From Trifolium pratense (lineage: Eukaryota; Streptophyta; Magnoliopsida; Fabales; Fabaceae): a DNA stretch of 64,000 nucleotides. The notes below the pieces were generated by a model. It did no database searches and was not told the DNA's origin. It was given only the letters and a program-made list of their open reading frames with translations. The stretch is taken from assembly GCF_020283565.1 (NCBI RefSeq), contig NC_060059.1, positions 50,178,572-50,242,571 on the forward strand. Reading direction: 5' to 3'. The position numbers and the translations under genes were made by a program. Of the stretch, positions 57,070-64,000 are shown piece after piece (the stretch's first letter is position 1; each line of letters starts with the position of its first letter).

Positions 57070-57333
57070 CTCTAATGGCAGTTTGTAAACCATCATTTTT
57101 TTTATTGATATAATGTTTGTAATTAGACAACTTTTCTTTTTCATTTATTATTTTATTAATCTAATGTTTTAGCTTATTTGTTTCTTATTTTCTTTTTCAT
57201 TTATTATTTTATATAAGGTAAAAGATTTGTATAAAAAATTGTTGATTAATGGAAATATAATTAATTATTTTTATGTGAATAAGTTGAAGAGGATAAAAGA
57301 GACTTCTATTTATTGATTTTGAAGTGCCTTAAA

Positions 57334-59096
57334 ATTTATATAGATCGAGGGTATATTGATGTTGGAGGAATTCAATTAAAAGAGGACAATCCAAATAATT
57401 TAGAAATATAAATATGTGTCTCATTTTTAAATACTATATTGTCTACAATGTGTATGTGATCTACTTGATCTCGATCAAGAGAAATATAGAAACAAAAACA
57501 AAGTAGAAATTAAAATAATTTTTTTTTTTTTGTAGTTGACACTCAAGTCTTGCGGTTTTTATAATTGTAATACATGCAAGAAGTTATATTGATTCAAATT
57601 GACTTAGAGGTTGTCCAAATATATAATCTTCATGCATTTATTCTATAACACTTGCCTAAATCTGGATGGTTCAATATGAGTATATATGAATTTTAATGGA
57701 CGGTCCTATTTTAATCTACGCATGCCATCTTATTCTTACAACCATAAAATGAATCGATGAAAAGAATTGTGCTAAAAACATGTTAGTTTAGAAATTGTGC
57801 TAAATACTTTTTCCTCCCACTTAGAATTGTACTAAAAACTTTCTAAATTAAATTAAAAAAAGACAAAAATTATTAAATAAAAATTGTTGATGCTCATTTG
57901 TCAAAATAAATTTTAGAAATTATTAAAACCGTAGATGTTAAAATATATTTACATATATTTAGAAAATATAATCACACATATATTTAAACATATTTACACA
58001 CAACTAAAATTCACCAACAATTCAAAAATTATTAATTTAATTTACATAATAATATAACTTTTTGGATAAATTAACTACATATTCTAAAAGAATGTTTACG
58101 TTACGGCTGAAAATAAAATAGTGGAATATTTATAAGAATAAGATGACATTTTTTTAAGCAAATAAGAAGATGACACATGTTAAATCTTAAATTCATCTAT
58201 AAGACTTTCTTTACCTTAACCAAAATTCAAATATATAAAATCTTCGTCCAAACTTATATATTGACAACAATAAATATTCAAGTTTATATAATATAATAAG
58301 AAAATAAATGTTCAAGAAAATATTAAATAAGAGGGACAAAAACTAACAATAATTTTGAAGAAACACAAACCTCACCAAGAAAAAGAAAAACAAACCAAAA
58401 ACAAAAGGACCAAGCAAAAAAAAAAAAAGTGAATCAAACAATAGACTAAAAAATTGGGACTAATAAAGTTGGAATAAAATTTCACCAAGTGAATAAGTGA
58501 GAATAAACTCCAAGAAAACGAGAGATGAGTAAGTAGATAAGCTATTTGGAACCTTAAATTGCATAGAACGTAGTAAGCAAAATATGCTATTTGATACATA
58601 ATTTTCAAAAAATGAGAACACGTGGAATAAATAGTCAAAGCCACCATATATGAATCATATTCTATAATCAAAACTTTTTTTAACATTTCTCATGAGCAAT
58701 ATTGTCTACAAGTATAATTAGGTATGCCTCCAACTCTTATTGAAAATAATAAAATAAGGGATACATCAAAAATAAAAAATAAAGTGACATTTGACTATAA
58801 AATTGCAACTCATATAAAGAAAACTAAAATCTTATATTATTACACTAATAAAATAAAAAATGATACATCCTTTCAAATTTATGAAATATTATAAGAGATC
58901 TATTACATTAAAATGTAAACAAACTACGATATAAATTAATAAAAAATCTAATATTTCTAAACAACTTTTTTTTTACTCATATACTAATATTAAATATAAT
59001 CATATTTTAAAATAATATCTATTATTTAACTATATGTGATTATAGTTATCGCAATTATTATTTTTTATTTATAAAAATATTTTAATTTTATATTTT
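57334..59096. other. AT-rich sequence left of a Helitron end, no gene seen
   Basis: Part or all of this may belong to the Helitron ending at 59131, whose 5' end I could not place. The minus-strand frame at 58372-58686 is a low-complexity artefact. Confidence 0.4.
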
Positions 59097-59100
59097 AATC

Positions 59101-59131
59101 AAACCCGTGCAACGCACGGGTTTATCCCTAG
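59101..59131 (+). mobile_element. Helitron 3' terminus
   Basis: Palindrome AAACCCGTGCAACGCACGGG with TTT (59101-59123) is followed by ATCC and CTAG (59128-59131), then T. Same signature as at 18480 and 62575 but on the + strand, so the element body extends to the left. Its 5' end was not located. Confidence 0.65.
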
Positions 59132-60426
59132 TAATAATAAAACAATTAAAGATCACAACTGCTCAGTTCTTCTCTTGAATCCCTTTGGCAAAAATAATTG
59201 TGGAAACACGCTGAGGCACAACGATTGGGCGATGAAAACCTACATAAGACTTAAGATAGTGGCACGTTGGGTCAAAGACTTTTATTTTCTATATTTTGTG
59301 TCCAATATTATCGAAGAAAGAAGCATATATATGAATGTCATCAGATTTTCAGAAGAAAAGAGGGAAGTTTTTTTCTTCCTGAGCAAGGGAGAGATTATTA
59401 TAAAGACTTGAAATATTGCACAGTTGTTGTACCCAAAAAAAAATTGCACAACCATTAGATTAAACTCTTTTAAAACTTTAGATTGTTTTTTTTTATCAAC
59501 TAAAAAAAAACTTTAGATTGTTTTAAAGTCAGACAATTTGATTTTTTTCATTTATGTAACTCGATACAACTTGTTGCTTAATTTTAAATTCGTTTAGTTT
59601 GGCCTCGTAACTTATTTAAGTTAACGCAACTTTTCCTTAATAGATTAATATGATGGTAAATTTTGAGACGAACCACCATTATGGTCCTTAAAAGTGTATT
59701 TTGATGTCAAATAATTTTTGTTAGTTATTTTGGTCACGAAATCTATTTTTAGCTGGTCAATTTAGTCCTCAAATTTATTTGTTGTTGGTCATTAATTTTT
59801 TTGGTAAAGTGGTTGTTAAAGTTCTTGTCAATCGACTCAAAAAGGTCCTAGAAAAGATAATTGTATTTCTGATAACCAGACAATATCTGTACACAACAAT
59901 AATAACATGAATTTTCAATAATATATAAGATGATTTTCAATTTTTTTAAAAAACTTACATTAATGATCTATATGATATAAACTTTCTATTTAGCGATAAA
60001 TTTAGTAAAATTCGTATTAGTTATAGAATTATTGAAAGTGGTGCAGCGTGCAGAACTTACTGCAATGGTGCACCATAGACGTAGCCTTCAAACACATATG
60101 CTCTCACGATAATAAAACTCCAAAACAATACCAATGGCTTTAAGAATCAATAAACCATGTCAATAACATCGCATCAAGCACCATAAGAAGAAAAGAAACA
60201 GACTCAGATTGAAAAAAAAAAGTAGAAAATATAATTGGATTTTATTTTTTAATAGGGTTATGCTAAACAATGCTTCGGAGCACTAGTCAAACATACTAAA
60301 AATTGAAATCAAAGATAAAATTAATACTAGTATTGATAAGATAACTTTTTATACTTTCAATAAATTGAATACACTTTATCAAAAAAATAAATTGAATGCA
60401 CAATTTCCAAGATAGAATTTCTTTAT
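59132..60426. other. Spacer, no gene assigned
   Basis: A frame at 59175-59411 (+) contains NTLRHNDWAMKTYIRLKIVA but matches nothing I know. Otherwise AT-rich. Confidence 0.35.
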
Positions 60427-60602
60427 GGAGAATGTTAACTTGTGCCCTTAAGGGCACATGTTAAGAAGATAAATGTGGAAAACATTTATTGAACTTATGG
60501 TGTATTCAATTATCTAGACATTAAATTATTTGTATCATTAAATGCTATATTTCTATTTTTAGGTAGCTTAACATGTGCCCTTAGGGCACAAGTTAACATG
60601 AC
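60427..60602. mobile_element. Short MITE with GTTAACTTGTGCCCT ends
   Basis: ATGTTAACTTGTGCCCTTAA then GGGCACATGTTAAG at the left; CTTAACATGTGCCCTTAG then GGGCACAAGTTAACAT at the right. Each end is itself palindromic, and the two ends are mutual inverted repeats. The core is AT-rich. Confidence 0.65.
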
Positions 60603-61109
60603 CCTTTCTTTATTTATATGTTTAACTAGTGCACTTAAAACTTATTTAACCTGCTTTTAATATAAAATTTATAATTTTTAACCAATGCACTCTGCGTTTG
60701 ATCCATTAAAGTGTAAGTATTAGACATAACAACACAAACCAGAACAGCACAACACATGGTAGAACATAATAGAACAAACTTTTATGATTTTGGACAATTT
60801 TTTGTCTTATATGATATTTGGTGAACAAAATAGTATTTTGATATTTTAAACAACTTGTACTTGGGACAAAAAGTTGTGCTGAGGTTATTTAGGGACAAAA
60901 AGTTGTGCTGAGGTTATTTAGGGACAAAAATTTCTGTTTTGTTCTTGTCTCTTGCCTTCCAATTTGTCCTGTCCCTGAAGCAGTTTTACAATAAAAAACA
61001 CCCGGGTATTGATTAGCAAAACTTTTTTTCTTCATAATGTGTATTAGTTAATTTAATTTAATTTGCAGTAGCACTTTGCTACTCTTTTTTTTTTTTTTAA
61101 AAAAATAAT
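60603..61109. other. Spacer with 29-bp tandem repeat
   Basis: GGGACAAAAAGTTGTGCTGA with GGTTATTTA repeats at 60863 and 60892 with a third partial start at 60921. No gene was seen. Confidence 0.6.
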
Positions 61110-61118
61110 TTAATTTTT

Positions 61119-62491
61119 GGGTAAATAGAGTTTTACCCCCTGCAAAATAGGCGAATTTTGCTTTACCCCTGCAAATTTTTTTTTTGGATTACCCCCTGTA
61201 ATGTGAAAATTCCATCATTTACCCCCCTGACTGCACAACTAGCAGATGACTTGGACAAAATCTTGACGTGGCATGCCTAGGTGGCACGTGACCGGAACAT
61301 GCTTACGTGGCCTTTAATTATTTTGAATTTTTTTATAAAAACAAAATTCTTTCATATTCATCCTTCATCATTATCTTCTTCAAACTCATCCTTCATCATC
61401 ATCCTTATAAAAAAATATTTATCATTCATCATCATTCATCAAATACATCTTCTCAAATCCAAACAAATATTTATCATTCATCATCAACTTCTTCAAACTC
61501 ATCTTCTCAAACCCAAAACAAAACCACAACATAACTCCTTCATATTCTCTAACACCCCTACCTAAAAAATTCATCAAACCCTTATCTTACTTTTGATAAC
61601 CCAGAGAAAAAAAATTCTCATCCTAATTCATTAATTCTTCCTCCCACCGTACATGGTACACCACTAACCCCGACCCCTTGTGTTTATGTGTATTCATTAT
61701 GTGTATTCATTATAATAACAACCACCACTATCATGTCACAACAACCAGGAAAAGAATTCAGAAACCCAAAATTCATCTTTCACTGACAACGAGACAAAAC
61801 CCAGAAGAAGAAAATATAACCCAAACTGTCTCCTTCAAGAACCTCAACACATAAATTGAATTGGGCATATTCATCAAACAACAACACAAGAACAGCAACA
61901 ACAACACACACACAACCCAGAAATTTCTTCTAACACGGATCAAGAGAGAGAGATCAATAGATTGATAGATAGATGGAAAACAACAACACAAGAACATCGA
62001 CAACACACATAGAACCGAAAACCCTGAAATTTCTTTTAACACGGTCACACGGATCAAGATCGAGAGAGAATGATACAGAGATTTGCAGAATTGCATTTCT
62101 GGGTTCTGGATTTGCGGTTTGGGGAGGAGTTGAGGACGACGGGGATGGGTTTGATGCGGTGATGAATAGAAAAGCAGGTTTCGGTTCTGCACTCGTGAAT
62201 TTGGTTTTATTTTGAGGTGTTGGAGAAGATGAATACGCGATTTAGGTTTCAGAATATTTTTTTAACAAAAATTAATAATTACACAATTGGCTTTTAAAAA
62301 TAAATATAAAACAATTTAATTCCATGTGTAAGTGCCACGTCTTGTAAGTTATCCAGTCAGACGCCTTGTTGTGAACCCAGGGGGGTAATTGAAGGAATCT
62401 TAACATTACAAGGGGGTAATCCAAAAAAAAAAATTGCAGGAGGGTAAAACAAAATTTGCCTATTTTGCAGGGGGTAAAACCCTATTTACCT
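61119..62491. mobile_element. Mutator-like element, 9-bp target duplication, second family member
   Basis: TTAATTTTT at 61110-61118 and 62492-62500 flank GGGTAAATAG and CTATTTACCT. Ends are mirrored for about 120-200 bp (CCCTGCAAAATAGGCGAATT, TTACCCCCTGTAATGTGAA) and are related to the ends of 52879-54004 (shared TGCAAAATA and TTTACCCC phrasing and cacgtggc/ccacgtc words). The core 61330-62270 differs: TCATC/TTCATC simple repeats, an imperfect direct repeat (61878-61950 and 61981-62065) and a frame at 61973-62215 ending in LGSGFAVWGGVEDDGDGF. That could be captured gene sequence. Confidence 0.75.
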
Positions 62492-62574
62492 TTAATTTTT
62501 TTACTTTGGTGTCTTAAATATAATCGATCATTGTTATTCCATAATGTTAATTACTTATTAGTATATTATTATTA

Positions 62575-62707
62575 CTAGTCCCACACCCGTGCCCGTGCGA
62601 TGCACGGGTGTTATGCGGTATTTTATATTATAATGTTGAAAAATCATTCGTATAAATTGAAACAATAAATATTATAAAAATTATAATAATAACATCAACA
62701 GCAACAA

Positions 62708-62747
<40 letters not shown>

Positions 62748-64000
62748 GTAATGTAAATATAAGATATATATTAAAGATGTGTTTATACATTTCAAAATGA
62801 GTACAATGGATTATATTGCATCTACCAAAAATATACAATTGACGTCAATGTGTGCTATATAATTTTTTTTTTATTCTTCATAATATATGATATTTAATTA
62901 ACTTACTCTAAATCTTCTAAAGTTAGGTCCATTAACTTTTTAATATTTTCATCTTTAGGTTCTCTTTGATATCACTTCTTTCAATCACATGCCAAATAAC
63001 ATCTAAAAAAATTAAAATAGAGACATATTATTTAGATTAAAATATCAATCAATATATGAGATTTAAAATTAAAACGAAAGCAAATAATTATTACCAACTA
63101 TATTTTTTCTTCTTCAGTTGAATTCAAAATATCTTGGAATGACATAAAATCAAAATGGTTCAATGGAATGTGTGGAGCATCGATCTTGGTAAATGTAGTA
63201 GTAAACATGCAATTCAGCTTATACTTATGTGATGTAATTTTATACTTATCACTTCCTCCAACCAATATATTTTCAACCTTATATGTTGATCCTTCTCCAA
63301 CTATTTTTTTTATCTTTGACACCAAACTCTTTCCCACAGTAGCAAGAATCTTATCGTACTGGATGATCAAAGTAAAAAAAAAGAAAAAGTCAATAATAAA
63401 AAAAAATCAATAGAGATTTTGTGAAAATGTGAGAAGTATATCAAGATAGTTCATCACCTTTTCATCAACAAACAACATATTCATAGACGTAACCTCAGTT
63501 GGTTTGTATTTGTTTGTTACATTCCACACATGAACTATTCGAACTTTCAACTTTAGATTTGCTTTTCCAGCTACTATAGCGGACATAAGAGTGTAGATAG
63601 GAGCCATGGTTTGAAAGAGTGTTTTTTTTTTAACTAAAAACTAAACTCAATAGAAATGTATGCATGACTAAAGAAGCAACTGATATGCTACTTATATATA
63701 CCTATATGTATATGATAACAACCGATCAAAGAGAATGAGTGGGGATCATCGAAATTGAATGAAATATGATAATGATAATGGTTATACATTTCAATCTCAT
63801 AACCTATAACTATTTTCATAACCTTATCAAAATATTTATCATGTGTGAAAGATGAAGAAATGCTTAGAAGGATTGACACATTTATATAGGAACCAATTAA
63901 CTGTGCAAATGTTGTGAACTGTTGAATATAATTATTAGGGAAAATGAAGAGAAATCATGAGGAAGTGAGAGTTACATGATTGTGTGACCTTATGCATCAT
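62575..64000 (-). mobile_element. Helitron 3' part carrying an RPA1-like gene (5' end outside window)
   Basis: On minus: hairpin CACCCGTGC/GCACGGGTG (62584-62610), then CTAG (62575-62578) and T. The body extends to the right and leaves the window. It includes an (AAT)n run at 62709-62741 and a two-exon RPA1-like gene at 63098-63607. No helicase frame in the visible part. Confidence 0.65.
63098..63607 (-). CDS. RPA1-like OB-fold protein, two exons, probably truncated
   Basis: Exon 1 is 63607-63458 (50 codons: MAPIYTLMSAIVAGKANLK, LKVRIVHVWNVTNKYKP, MNMLFVDEK). Exon 2 is 63358-63098 (YDKILATVGKSLVSKIKKI, then STYKVENILVG, NCMFTTTFTKIDAP, FMSFQDILNSTEEEKI, TAG). Borders are GT/AG and in phase, giving 136 residues. 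This is the N-terminal OB-fold (DUF223-type) of plant replication protein A 70-kDa-like proteins, which bind single-stranded DNA and are common Helitron passengers. Family members continue beyond EEKI with more OB folds, so the TAG here is probably premature and the gene a fragment. The cytosine-rich motif set of a complete RPA1 is absent. It may still be expressed. Confidence 0.65.

Larger units (their letters stand above)
54925..57333 (+). repeat. Tandem duplication, units of about 1.14 and 1.26 kb, unknown nature
   Basis: Copy 1 is 54925-56060 and copy 2 is 56070-57333, more than 95 percent alike by eye over most of their length. Copy 2 has about 130 extra bases near 56190-56320. Both contain a TATA-like CTCTATATAAAG (near 55160 and 56440), then ATGGCAAAAACTCTATGG with a short 13-codon frame, a possible splice donor CAGGTAT (near 55453, 56731) and acceptor TTTTTTAGG (near 55591, 56866). 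A 42-codon frame occurs in both (55666-55794 and 56941-57069). No LTR, TIR or tRNA signature. Could be a duplicated non-coding transcript gene or an unknown repeat. Confidence 0.7.

Noticed and set aside
55200..57333. Nodule cysteine-rich peptide (NCR) genes
   Set aside because: The short frames lack a proper hydrophobic signal peptide and the usual cysteine spacing of that family.
54925..57333. LTRs of a single retrotransposon
   Set aside because: The copies are nearly adjacent, lack TG/CA ends, primer site or purine tract, and no internal domain fits between them.
58372..58686. 104-codon minus-strand frame with membrane-like segments
   Set aside because: Low-complexity AT-rich sequence read as Phe/Leu; no start context, introns or family match.
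61281..61565. 94-codon + strand frame in the second Mutator-like element
   Set aside because: Composed of TCATC/TTCAT simple repeats; not protein-like.

Overview
This is a plant nuclear window, most likely from a cool-season (galegoid) legume related to Medicago. The evidence is AT-rich, intron-rich plant genes, tRNA-derived SINEs of the Au type, and legume-style copia, gypsy, hAT, Mutator, Helitron and MITE sequences. The species call is inference; no organelle, bacterial or viral gene was seen. About five ordinary host protein genes sit in a sea of transposons. From left to right: the 3' exons of a Rab18/RabC small GTPase (+, 643-2185, 5' end outside the window); a decayed nest of LTR retrotransposons with a long inverted repeat (about 3.4-7.9 kb); a 202-residue ankyrin-repeat protein in six exons (-, 8830-10418); MITEs; an intronless two-finger C2H2 repressor of the ZAT type (-, 14296-15237); and a tRNA-Arg(CCT) gene (-, 17844-17916).

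From 18.5 to 24.9 kb lies a Helitron-like region on the minus strand with a broken RPA1-like exon. It is followed by a SINE, a long (TA)n tract, an isolated 5S rRNA-like sequence, a tRNA-His(GTG) gene, a hAT-like non-autonomous element with a perfect 8-bp target duplication, and a complete, young Ty1/copia element (27911-32468). The copia element has 174-bp LTRs and a 5-bp duplication; it carries one in-frame stop and a changed catalytic residue. A U6 snRNA pseudogene lies next to it. Then comes a 1.7-kb terminal-inverted-repeat element that contains an array of small palindromes.

The largest host gene is a 15-exon, minus-strand AT-hook plus WD40 protein (36743-48469, 998 residues predicted), resembling plant proteins related to TFIIIC subunit 2. 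Its introns hold two Au-type SINEs, a solo copia LTR, an antisense LINE fragment, an inverted duplication of a gypsy gag piece and several tandem duplications. Right of it are a hAT-like element (49058-51680) hosting a broken LINE, a Mutator-like foldback element (52879-54004), a 1.1-1.3 kb tandem duplication of unknown nature (54.9-57.3 kb), a Helitron 3' end (59131), a second Mutator-like element (61119-62491) and the 3' part of another Helitron (from 62575) that carries a two-exon RPA1-like gene.

The host genes have no evident joint function. What links the window is mobile-element biology: DNA-replication-type proteins carried by Helitrons, Pol III-derived sequences (SINEs, 5S, U6, tRNAs), and nested insertions. 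All exon boundaries were read by eye from GT/AG signals, frame and protein continuity. No alignment was run, and family names rest on recognised motifs.
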